From positions 1 through 8,214 of the forward strand of contig CABMGU010000026.1 of NCBI GenBank assembly GCA_902385765.1: a DNA stretch of 8,214 nt. Reading direction: 5' to 3'. A program made the translations under genes and the position numbers. Below the pieces are notes generated by a model that saw only the letters and a list, made by a program, of their open reading frames with translations, was not told the origin of the DNA and searched no databases. Positions within the stretch are counted from its first letter, which is position 1; every line of letters begins with the position of its first letter. This document shows positions 1 through 5,294 of the stretch, piece after piece. This DNA is from an uncultured archaeon. GTDB taxonomy: Archaea > Nanobdellota > Nanobdellia > Woesearchaeales > ARS49.

Positions 1-34
1 CATTTGCGGAATCTTTAACTGGATTAGACTTACT

Positions 35-42
35 CTTAAAAG
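35..42 (+). promoter_or_regulatory. Possible TATA box for the kinase-like gene
   Basis: CTTAAAAG is centred about 27 bases before the ATG at 66. This is the spacing seen before other leaderless starts here, such as the gene at 5043. The match is imperfect. A second weak candidate, CTTTAACT at about 13-20, would instead suit the ATG at 45. Confidence 0.35.
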
Positions 43-65
43 CTATGCCTGTTTTTTCCCACTCA

Positions 66-1637
66 ATGACAAGAAGCCAACCTCAAAAGAACTACAGAAA
101 AATACGACAGCTCGCAAAAGAGGTACAAACGCAAAAACCACCAACAATACCTTTCGAAGGCGAAGAAAAACTAACCCACAGCACATCGGACATAATTTCT
201 GCAGTCTACGGAAGCAACGAAGAAAACGTACACAGAGCAAGAATTACAGGAAATCCCCTTCTTGCATTTTATTCAACAATGAGATACTTTGGAAGCATAA
301 AAAATCCGGACGAAGGACTGAAATTATTATGCGAAGCAAATGAGTGGCTGGGCAGAAAAAGACCACAGCTGCCTTTTGCTTCAAGAAGCTACCTATCACT
401 ACATCTCGGGCTGCCGCTCAGGATTGCACGGCTTATTGACATGTGCGAAGCAGAAATCTACATGATGCAGGCAGCGTACGAAGTCATGACAAAACCGGAA
501 CACGCCTGGTATTGGACAACATTAGGCAAAAAAGTAACAGACACCATAAACCCGGAAAAAAGAAAAGAAATGTACACAGTACACGCCATGCTGGCAACAG
601 CACAAAAAAGATCTGATGAAGAACAAGCCTGGGCAGAAGCCATCCAATTACTTCAGGAAACAGGAGAACCCGAACGCGTAGGAGAATCAAGAAACCCGGT
701 CTGGCGCTTAAAAGACAGCCAATTCTTCTCAGACACGTTCATGTTCAAAGGCAGCACAAACCGAGAAGCACTCAGAACCGAGATGGATGAAGCACAAAGA
801 TATGAGAAAATGCTATGGCAGGAGATAATGAACGGCGAGGTGCGACCACTCGTGCCGCTTCACGTAACAGAAAACGAGCACAATGGATATTATGTATACG
901 CCATGCGATATGCAAAAGGCGAAACCCTTGCAGACAAGCTTGCAAAAAAAGAATTCACAGAACTACAACGAGTCACAAAACTACTTGCAAAAATAATCGC
1001 AAGATATCCAACAGAAGACCTTGATTTGGTAGATGTTGAAAAAAAGACAGAGGAAAAGCTCTACGCTCCAGAGCTCAACATACCGCGCGACCTTGCAAAT
1101 GCCCTGCTTTCACACCAGGCTCCAGTATACGCTGCAATAAGGCAGGACCCGCTCATAGTCCTCAACAGAGACGGACACCCCCAACAATGGCAGATTGGCA
1201 ACTCGGCCATCACCCCGCTGGATTTAGAACGAAAAAACAAGCACTGGGCAGCATTTGAAGCAGCAAACCTCTTTTACTACAGCGATGATTTAACACCTGA
1301 GCAACAAAAAGAAGGAGTCAGAAATTTTGCAGCAGAAATCAGAAAAGAAGGAGCAAGACAAAACAGACCAGAACTCAGGCAAGCATACGAAGATGACAGA
1401 GTACTATTCAGAATACTGTATAATGCAGTAATACACAGAATGATATGCCTGACGACAGCGTGGTCAGACCCTGCAAGACCAAAAATGCATTCCAAAAGGC
1501 AGGGCAGAATCAGGCAAGCAATAAACGCCATCACCAGCCTAGAAAAAGATGATAACGAATATTACCAAAAAAACAGGCACGATTACGAGCCAATGAAACA
1601 AGACCTCACAAAAATGCTTGAACTTATACCTTCTTAA
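66..1637 (+). CDS. Kinase/phosphotransferase-like protein with helical N-terminal region
   Basis: This encodes 523 residues. Residues about 60-200 are rich in amphipathic helices, perhaps a helical-repeat region. The C-terminal half resembles the protein-kinase/APH fold: a possible beta-3 lysine in FMFKGS (about 225-230), a hinge-like stretch YVYAMRYAKGETL (276-288), a catalytic-loop-like NRDGHPQQW (367-375), and a second-metal-like TPLDLE (383-388). Compared with the APH loop HGDLHPGNW, the aspartate and HP are kept but the metal-binding Asn is Gln. Activity is therefore uncertain and the substrate is unknown. The fold is inferred from motif order only. The ATG at 66 lies about 27 bases after the centre of CTTAAAAG (35-42), which fits a leaderless start. 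The ATG at 45 is in frame, and the frame is open to the window edge, so a longer protein is possible. It stands alone and is not obviously linked to the pilin-like block. Confidence 0.8.
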   Translation: MTRSQPQKNYRKIRQLAKEVQTQKPPTIPFEGEEKLTHSTSDIISAVYGSNEENVHRARITGNPLLAFYSTMRYFGSIKNPDEGLKLLCEANEWLGRKRPQLPFASRSYLSLHLGLPLRIARLIDMCEAEIYMMQAAYEVMTKPEHAWYWTTLGKKVTDTINPEKRKEMYTVHAMLATAQKRSDEEQAWAEAIQLLQETGEPERVGESRNPVWRLKDSQFFSDTFMFKGSTNREALRTEMDEAQRYEKMLWQEIMNGEVRPLVPLHVTENEHNGYYVYAMRYAKGETLADKLAKKEFTELQRVTKLLAKIIARYPTEDLDLVDVEKKTEEKLYAPELNIPRDLANALLSHQAPVYAAIRQDPLIVLNRDGHPQQWQIGNSAITPLDLERKNKHWAAFEAANLFYYSDDLTPEQQKEGVRNFAAEIRKEGARQNRPELRQAYEDDRVLFRILYNAVIHRMICLTTAWSDPARPKMHSKRQGRIRQAINAITSLEKDDNEYYQKNRHDYEPMKQDLTKMLELIPS

Positions 1638-1649
1638 GAAACTTAAGAA
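1633..1649 (+). repeat. Short direct repeat CTTAAGAA, possible operator or promoter element
   Basis: CTTAAGAA occurs at 1633-1640 and again at 1642-1649, and the first copy is part of the palindrome TTCTTAAGAA (1631-1640). It lies over the stop codon of the kinase-like gene and about 130 bases before the Lrp-type regulator. Lrp-family proteins often bind short palindromes near their own promoter, so an operator is conceivable. Such short AT-rich repeats also arise by chance. Confidence 0.25.
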
Positions 1650-1688
1650 CAAAGAATAAGGAGTTTGCGGACATATAGAATTCTAGGA

Positions 1689-1766
1689 ACCCCGCAACCC
1701 GGTTAATGCCGTCGTGCCTGAGCAATGCTCAGGTCGAAGACCACGGCGGCCGAACCATCGCGGTGT
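1689..1766 (+). promoter_or_regulatory. GC-rich structured leader upstream of the Lrp-type regulator
   Basis: GC is 65% over 1691-1770, against about 45% in a sampled coding line. It can fold into one long imperfect hairpin of four tiers. Positions 1689-1695 pair with 1760-1766 (one mismatch); 1701-1704 (GGTT) with 1753-1756 (AACC); 1708-1716 with 1742-1750 (nine pairs, one G-U); and 1717-1723 (CCTGAGC) with 1727-1733 (GCTCAGG) around an AAT loop. An eight-base bulge, TCGAAGAC, lies at 1734-1741. The fold ends directly against GGAGG (1767-1771), the ribosome binding site of the regulator at 1780, so the structure could gate translation. It matches no riboswitch or RNA family that I recognise. 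It could also be a separate small RNA processed from the leader. Possible upstream TATA-like sequences are CTTAAGAAC (about 1642-1650) and CATATAGA (1672-1679). Confidence 0.5.
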
Positions 1767-1779
1767 GGAGGCGATTATT

Positions 1780-2238
1780 ATGAAAAAAACCGACATCATC
1801 CTCATATCGCAACTAAGACAAAACGGCAGGCTACCATTAACAGAGCTGTCCAGAAAAACAGAACTGCCGGTAAGCACACTACACGAAAGGCTCAAAAAAC
1901 ACCTGGAAAGCGGACTAATCAGGCCAGGAGCGCTATTAGACTTTGAAAAACTCGGGTTCAAAACAAGAGCGTACATACTACTCGCAGCAGAAGAAAAAGA
2001 CAAGCTCTTCGAACACCTGAAAGAACACCCAAATGTAAACACCATCAGCAGGATAAACAACGGATGGAAATTGATAATGGAATGCGTGTTCAAAGACATG
2101 TACTCGCTTGAAGAATTTGTGGAAGAACTCGAGAAAAAATTCAAGATAAAACAAAAAGAAATACACTACGTGCTAAACGAAGTAAAACGCGAAGGATTCT
2201 TCAATCAGGAAAAAGCAGCAATAAAACTGATGGGGTAA
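1780..2238 (+). CDS. Lrp/AsnC-family transcriptional regulator
   Basis: This is a 152-residue protein, the usual size for the family. Residues about 5-47 form a winged helix-turn-helix: a first helix DIILISQL, then LPLTELSRKTELPVSTLHER as the helix-turn-helix proper. A linker, SGLIRPGALLDFEKLGF, leads to a RAM-like alpha-beta domain (about 62-135) containing AYILLAA, the strand pair around NTISRINNGWKLIMECVF, and the helix SLEEFVEELEKKF. In this family the RAM domain drives oligomerisation and often binds an amino-acid effector; the ligand here cannot be read. The start is the ATG at 1780, seven to eight bases after GGAGG (1767-1771). In-frame extension upstream would run into the structured leader and looks non-coding. 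It sits directly ahead of the pilin-like block and is the natural candidate to control it, but that link rests on position alone. Confidence 0.88.
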   Translation: MKKTDIILISQLRQNGRLPLTELSRKTELPVSTLHERLKKHLESGLIRPGALLDFEKLGFKTRAYILLAAEEKDKLFEHLKEHPNVNTISRINNGWKLIMECVFKDMYSLEEFVEELEKKFKIKQKEIHYVLNEVKREGFFNQEKAAIKLMG

Positions 2239-2263
2239 GCTTGCTCTATGAATGAAGCGGCGC

Positions 2264-2297
2264 AAGGGGGTCTCCACCGCCGACCTCCTTGACCCCC
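2264..2297 (+). other. GC-rich hairpin between regulator and pilin-like block
   Basis: GC is 75% over 2261-2300. AAGGGGGTC (2264-2272) can pair with GACCTCCTT (2282-2290; nine pairs, one G-U, nine-base loop). Alternatively GGGGGTC (2266-2272) can pair with GACCCCC (2291-2297; seven perfect pairs). The two folds exclude each other. It lies after the regulator's stop and just before the TATA box at 2309, so it may be a 3' end or processing structure, an operator, or a small RNA. No T-run follows it, so it is not a typical archaeal terminator. Confidence 0.4.
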
Positions 2298-2308
2298 GCG
2301 GACAAAAG

Positions 2309-2316
2309 TTTAAATA
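2309..2316 (+). promoter_or_regulatory. TATA box of the pilin-like block
   Basis: TTTAAATA, preceded by the purine-rich GACAAAAG, is a good archaeal TATA/BRE. Transcription would start near 2338, leaving a leader of about 20 bases containing the ribosome binding site GAGGTG (2349-2354) five bases before the ATG at 2360. Confidence 0.7.
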
Positions 2317-2359
2317 CCACCACACACACGATATTCTCAATACCAAACGAGGTGTCAAT

Positions 2360-2668
2360 ATGAAAGGCCAAGGATTACCAATCAGCACAATTATCATAGC
2401 CGCGCTAGGAATACTGGTCCTGGTAGTAATAGGAGCAATATTCGGAAGCCAAATAACAAAATTCGGAAAAGCAGCAAGCGAATGCTCAGGAAGATGCTAC
2501 AAACTAAACGCTCCAGCAGGAGCTCCGCCAGGAATTTATGACGCAAACAAATGCAACGCGGAATTTGAGACAAAACTAAGCGGATCCTACATACCAAAAA
2601 ACATGCCGTCAAGTGTTGCCAACCCATCAGAATGGAGATGCGACGAATGCTGCATTCTAACAGGATAG
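2360..2668 (+). CDS. Small Cys-rich prepilin-like protein, class III signal
   Basis: This is a 102-residue protein. The N-terminus MKG|QGLPIST followed by a hydrophobic helix (residues about 9-29) is a class III signal: cleavage by a prepilin peptidase after Gly3 would leave a pilin-type N-terminal helix. The remainder is a small exported domain with six cysteines (42, 46, 65, 94, 97, 98) ending in CDECCILTG, probably paired as disulfides. The start at 2360 is supported by GAGGTG five bases upstream and by the TATA box at 2309; an in-frame ATG at 2252 would lie upstream of that promoter. It is the first gene of the block. The next gene overlaps its last 22 bases and shares almost the same N-terminus, so the two are paralogues. 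It is probably a minor pilin or tip subunit; its binding partner is unknown. Confidence 0.8.
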   Translation: MKGQGLPISTIIIAALGILVLVVIGAIFGSQITKFGKAASECSGRCYKLNAPAGAPPGIYDANKCNAEFETKLSGSYIPKNMPSSVANPSEWRCDECCILTG

Positions 2669-2913
2669 GACAAGGACTGCCTATAAGCACTATAATTATA
2701 GCAGCAATAGGGCTCATAGTGCTCATTATAATGATTGTATTAGTACAGCAAAGAACAACAATATTCAGCAAAAGCCTCAAAAACGCATCTGAGGATGTCT
2801 GTGCGCCAACAAATGAGATAAGAGCAACAGGAACAGACTGCGAGGTAATATACGCGACCTTCACAGACCTCGGGCCAGGACAAATCTGCTGCAGAAAAGG
2901 CACAGCCAAATAG
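2647..2913 (+). CDS. Small Cys-rich prepilin-like protein, paralogue of the preceding gene
   Basis: This is an 88-residue protein. MLHSNRIG|QGLPISTIII contains a class III-like cleavage site after Gly8 and a membrane helix at about 12-33. The exported part has four cysteines (52, 65, 81, 82), the last two as the pair ICCRKG. Fourteen of fifteen residues from the GQGLP segment match the preceding protein. The start is uncertain: the ATG at 2647 has GGAG nine bases upstream and gives a short, class III-like leader; ATGs at 2632 and 2638 are also in frame. An unusual alternative is ATA at 2665, inside the preceding stop region, which would give an N-terminus nearly identical to the paralogue's. 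The 22-base overlap suggests translational coupling. Confidence 0.75.
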   Translation: MLHSNRIGQGLPISTIIIAAIGLIVLIIMIVLVQQRTTIFSKSLKNASEDVCAPTNEIRATGTDCEVIYATFTDLGPGQICCRKGTAK

Positions 2914-2919
2914 CAAGAC

Positions 2920-2927
2920 TTTTATAC
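2920..2927 (+). promoter_or_regulatory. TATA box for the 35-residue pilin-like gene
   Basis: TTTTATAC is centred about 26 bases before the ATG at 2949, the position expected for a leaderless transcript. There is no Shine-Dalgarno-like sequence before that ATG. It would give an internal transcript starting with the 35-residue gene. Confidence 0.6.
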
Positions 2928-2948
2928 TTAATTTCCAGATTTTAAATT

Positions 2949-3056
2949 ATGAAAAGAGGACAAACCAAAATGCTGGAATACGCAGTCGTCCTCATACTCG
3001 TTGTTCTAATGTTTATCACCATAGGATACATCTTCTACAAAAAGGTGCTTCCATGA
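2949..3056 (+). CDS. 35-residue membrane peptide with class III-like signal
   Basis: The protein is MKRG|QTKMLEY followed by a strongly hydrophobic helix (residues about 11-30) and YKKVLP. It is essentially a pilin N-terminal helix with no head domain, comparable in size to the very short Flp-type pilins. After cleavage at Gly4 a glutamate lies at mature position 6, close to the conserved Glu5 of type IV pilins. Support for its being real: its own TATA box at the leaderless distance, a class III signal like its neighbours', and an ATGA overlap (3053-3056) with the next start. AAGGTG (3042-3047) near its 3' end is the next gene's ribosome binding site. It could be a major filament subunit or a small membrane-anchored partner. 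Confidence 0.7.
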   Translation: MKRGQTKMLEYAVVLILVVLMFITIGYIFYKKVLP

Positions 3057-3982
3057 ACAAAAAAGGAATGAATCCAGAACTGCTCGTCGGAATAATTGCA
3101 CTAATGGCATTTTTAGTAGTAGCACTCGTCATAGTTTATCCGCCAATAAAAGACTGGATGTTCGGCGCAGGACAAACAGGACAATGCCAGTTCAGCATCC
3201 TGCTACGCACCATATCAAAACAAATGTCATTCGGCTTTGGCGAAATCCCTGCAGAATGCCAAATGAAACGAATAACAGTCACAGACAAAGAAATAGACTC
3301 ATACACGAGCCTGGCAAAAAACCGAATAGCATCATACAAAGCACAAAACAACCCGGCACAATACAATTTTCCAGATACACCCCAATCAGAATACAACTGG
3401 GCGCTGGAAAAAATAGTGGCAGACGAAATGGTGGACTGCCTAAACAAAGGATGGAGAGGAAGACTGAACTTGGAAGCAACAGGATTGCCAACTGACATGT
3501 TCAAAGAACTAGGAGCACAAATGTGCATCCTCTGCACGCGCATCAAATTCGACCAAACAGCACAAAACTTATTCGGACAAAAAAACTTTACAATGAAACC
3601 CTGGCTTGACGCAAACGTCAAAGAATCAAAAACATACTACAACCTGCTGACAGAGAACACAGACCCATTCTACCAAGCATTCGTAACATACTCACAATTC
3701 GACATCAGAAAACCCACGGCAATAGTATTCATAGCAGGCGTAGAGAAAAAAGAAGGAGAATTTCTAACAGATGGCGTGGGAGGCGTAGGAATTTTCAACT
3801 ACGAAACACTCACAACAGACTTGGGATTCACAGAATACAGAGGAATCGGTCTTGACAACAAAGCATTCATACTTATCGGCCCACAAGGCCTAGCAGTCTG
3901 GGGATTATCCAGTCTAGGCGTAATTCCAAAAAACATAAACCAAACCGCAACATCAAAATGCAAAGTTATTATCGGAGACTAA
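3053..3982 (+). CDS. Large prepilin-like surface protein, 309 residues
   Basis: MNKKG|MNPELL gives a class III signal, and residues about 10-29 form the membrane helix. The exported region has six cysteines (45, 69, 129, 158, 161, 303). Notable segments are CQFSILLRTISK (45-56), EIPAECQMKRITV (64-76), ADEMVDCLNKGWRGR (123-137), and MCILCTRIKFD (157-167). The C-terminal third is beta-rich with glycine turns (DGVGGVGIF, 240-248). This Cys pattern reminds me of uncharacterised class III signal proteins of DPANN archaea, but I cannot name the family. The start is coupled to the previous stop by ATGA, with AAGGTG five bases upstream. It is probably a large minor subunit or adhesin of the assumed filament. 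Confidence 0.85.
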   Translation: MNKKGMNPELLVGIIALMAFLVVALVIVYPPIKDWMFGAGQTGQCQFSILLRTISKQMSFGFGEIPAECQMKRITVTDKEIDSYTSLAKNRIASYKAQNNPAQYNFPDTPQSEYNWALEKIVADEMVDCLNKGWRGRLNLEATGLPTDMFKELGAQMCILCTRIKFDQTAQNLFGQKNFTMKPWLDANVKESKTYYNLLTENTDPFYQAFVTYSQFDIRKPTAIVFIAGVEKKEGEFLTDGVGGVGIFNYETLTTDLGFTEYRGIGLDNKAFILIGPQGLAVWGLSSLGVIPKNINQTATSKCKVIIGD

Positions 3983-3987
3983 AAAGC

Positions 3988-4134
3988 TTGTTTGAAAGCA
4001 AGATAGGACAAGAACTGCCAGGATGGGTGTTCGTAATAGGCCTAATACTAGGACTATTTGCGCTCATCTTTTTAATCTGGCTGGCAGTCAAAAGCGGAAA
4101 AACAAGCGTACAAACGCTCACGGACATAAAATGA
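3988..4134 (+). CDS. 48-residue single-helix membrane protein (TTG start preferred)
   Basis: From TTG at 3988 the protein is MFESKIG|QELPGWVFV, then one membrane helix (residues about 13-33) and a short hydrophilic tail ending TLTDIK. IG|QELP closely parallels the RIG|QGLP of the gene at 2647. TTG is preferred because it leaves a short class III-like leader, starts five bases after the previous stop, and has GGAG (3974-3977) ten bases upstream. The alternative ATG at 3958 gives 58 residues (MQSYYRRLKS...), overlaps the previous gene by 25 bases and lacks a ribosome binding site. The stop overlaps the next start as ATGA (4131-4134). No cysteines. Function unknown; probably a small subunit or anchor. 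Confidence 0.65.
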   Translation: MFESKIGQELPGWVFVIGLILGLFALIFLIWLAVKSGKTSVQTLTDIK

Positions 4135-4667
4135 AAGGAATGAGCACCAACGCATTCATTGCCATAATACTCGGCATAATCGCAATACTCATCATACTCG
4201 GAGCATTCGGACAACCATTGCTAAATTACTCAAAAAACATATTTGACAAAATAATACCTAGTGTAATAAGCAAAGAGCCAGCAGCAACAGTACCCGGCAC
4301 TGCAGTAAAAGAATTACAAGTCAGAGAAAGAAAACTCACAGGAACACACGACGAAATCAAAGACGCAATCACAAGCGAACTGCTCGCGTGCTGGAACCAA
4401 ATGGAAAGAGGAAAAAGACAAAACGAAAAATGCGTTGTAGTAATACTTGAAGACGAAAAGTTCACACGCGCAGAACTGGTATCAGCGCTCAAAGCCAAAA
4501 GTGAAAGAGCAGGAACAGCGCTGGATGACAACTGGGGCACAGGAGACATTTTCAGCAGAGGAAACGAACTCCCAGGAAGAACAGGATACCTAATCTGCGC
4601 AGATTACGACAGACTCAGCAGAAATGATCTGTATCTTACAAACCAGCGTTATTACGATTGCGAGTAA
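4131..4667 (+). CDS. Prepilin-like protein with C-W-G motif, 178 residues
   Basis: MKG|MSTNAFI gives a class III-like signal, and residues about 9-27 are the membrane helix. The exported part has four cysteines (87, 101, 156, 177). The segment TSELLACWNQMERGKRQNEK (81-100), followed by C101, resembles DEMVDCLNKGWRGR in the gene at 3053: a helix, then Cys, aromatic or hydrophobic residues, G-K/R, and later another Cys. The two may share a core domain. The C-terminus ends in YYDCE. The ATG at 4131 overlaps the previous stop by four bases; there is no strong ribosome binding site, so reinitiation is likely. In-frame extension upstream to 4023 would lie wholly inside the preceding gene and is less likely. 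Confidence 0.8.
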   Translation: MKGMSTNAFIAIILGIIAILIILGAFGQPLLNYSKNIFDKIIPSVISKEPAATVPGTAVKELQVRERKLTGTHDEIKDAITSELLACWNQMERGKRQNEKCVVVILEDEKFTRAELVSALKAKSERAGTALDDNWGTGDIFSRGNELPGRTGYLICADYDRLSRNDLYLTNQRYYDCE

Positions 4668-4669
4668 GA

Positions 4670-4678
4670 TTTAAATAA
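4670..4678 (+). promoter_or_regulatory. Internal TATA box before the gene at 4700
   Basis: TTTAAATAA follows the previous stop directly and is centred about 26 bases before the ATG at 4700. A transcript from it would be nearly leaderless and so lack AAGGTGAT (4688-4695), which only transcripts entering from upstream would carry. Confidence 0.55.
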
Positions 4679-4699
4679 CAAAAGAAGAAGGTGATAATT

Positions 4700-5011
4700 A
4701 TGAACAAAAAAGGAGCCGAGTTTGCAATCAACACCGTCATCATGATTGTTCTAGGACTGATAGTATTAGTAATACTCATTTTGGTGGTAAGACAACAAGT
4801 AACAAAAGGAGCATCACAATACACACAGATAGGCGAACAAGCAACAGCAACAGGAGGATGCGCAAGCTTTCTGGAAGGAAGATCCTGCGTGAAAGGAACA
4901 GCGTGCCCCCCACCTCCAGACATGCTAACAGTACCAGGAACCTGGCCCGACTGCCAGGCAAAAGCACAAAAAGAAAACACACCCTACACCTGCTGCAAAA
5001 CAAAGAGCTAA
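4700..5011 (+). CDS. Small Cys-rich prepilin-like protein, 103 residues
   Basis: MNKKG|AEFAINT is a class III signal; residues about 10-30 form the membrane helix, followed by RQQ. The exported part has six cysteines (54, 62, 69, 85, 98, 99), a proline run (70-73), and ends YTCCKTKS. Overall plan, length and the CC pair near the C-terminus match the genes at 2360 and 2647, so this is probably a third, more diverged member. The ATG at 4700 is chosen because AAGGTGAT (4688-4695), a near-ideal archaeal ribosome binding site, lies four bases upstream. The in-frame GTG at 4691 falls within that site. Probably a minor pilin or tip subunit with two or three disulfides. Confidence 0.82.
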   Translation: MNKKGAEFAINTVIMIVLGLIVLVILILVVRQQVTKGASQYTQIGEQATATGGCASFLEGRSCVKGTACPPPPDMLTVPGTWPDCQAKAQKENTPYTCCKTKS

Positions 5012-5012
5012 A

Positions 5013-5020
5013 TTTATAAA
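5013..5020 (+). promoter_or_regulatory. TATA box for the gene at 5043
   Basis: TTTATAAA is centred about 26 bases before the ATG at 5043, and no ribosome binding site lies between them. This is the clearest leaderless promoter in the window. Confidence 0.65.
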
Positions 5021-5042
5021 GTTCTTCTCTAAGACTAACAGT

Positions 5043-5294
5043 ATGCACAAAAAGGGGCAAGTCTCACTAGAAGCACTAGTAAAATTCATACCACACCTAC
5101 TAATAACAATAGGGCTGTTGGCAATAGCAGTCTATGTTATCCTCATATTCACGGCAACAGAAAAAACACCAGAAGAACAAGACTTCCAAAGAATACTGGC
5201 AGAAGCTGACGAACTAATAAGCGTTGAGTACAAAGAACCGCAATCGATAATCGTGCCTGTACAAGTCACATCCCCCCTTGACATAGTCACATAA
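5043..5294 (+). CDS. Prepilin-like protein, N-terminal part ending at an in-frame TAA
   Basis: MHKKG|QVSLEALVKF is the most canonical class III signal here. After Gly5 the mature sequence begins QVSLE, matching the archaeal Q-x-S-x-E pilin pattern. Residues about 18-37 are the membrane helix. A hydrophilic helix follows (EEQDFQRILAEADELI, 44-59), then SIIVPVQVTSPLDIVT. Translation stops at TAA (5292-5294) after 83 residues, with no cysteines. The same frame stays open beyond the stop to 5531, so this is very likely the first half of a 162-codon gene. As it stands it would be an anchored stub without its head domain. It is leaderless, with its own TATA box at 5013. Confidence 0.75.
   Translation: MHKKGQVSLEALVKFIPHLLITIGLLAIAVYVILIFTATEKTPEEQDFQRILAEADELISVEYKEPQSIIVPVQVTSPLDIVT

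Noticed and set aside
1..65. Upstream coding sequence in frame with the kinase-like gene
   Set aside because: The frame is open to the edge, but the short stretch shows no recognisable motif and promoter-like sequences lie in it; left undecided and not annotated.
1689..1766. tRNA or H/ACA-type guide RNA in the GC-rich leader
   Set aside because: The pairing is one long hairpin, not a cloverleaf, there is no T-loop-like GGTTCAAATC, and no ACA box follows the stem at the right distance.
1714..1779. Upstream extension of the Lrp-type gene to a GTG at 1714
   Set aside because: The added residues are read through the GC-rich hairpin, and GGAGG at 1767 places the start at 1780.
1683..2144. Long open frame on the - strand opposite the regulator
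   Set aside because: It is the complement of a clear Lrp-type gene and of the structured leader; the protein is Ser/Phe-rich and shows no motif, as expected for a shadow frame.
2252..2359. Upstream extension of the first pilin-like gene to an ATG at 2252
   Set aside because: It would cross the TATA box at 2309, and it would bury the class III signal inside the protein.
2394..2909. 171-codon open frame on the - strand
   Set aside because: It is opposite two convincing class III signal genes; its Leu/Ile-rich product simply mirrors their hydrophobic codons.
3136..3621. 161-codon open frame on the - strand
   Set aside because: It is the shadow of the 309-residue gene; no ribosome binding site or promoter was seen for it.
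4023..4130. Upstream extension of the gene at 4131 to an ATG at 4023
   Set aside because: It lies within the 48-residue membrane gene in another frame, and the ATGA junction at 4131 gives a proper class III start.
5292..5294. Pyrrolysine or selenocysteine insertion at the in-frame stop
   Set aside because: The codon is TAA, whereas those amino acids use TAG and TGA.
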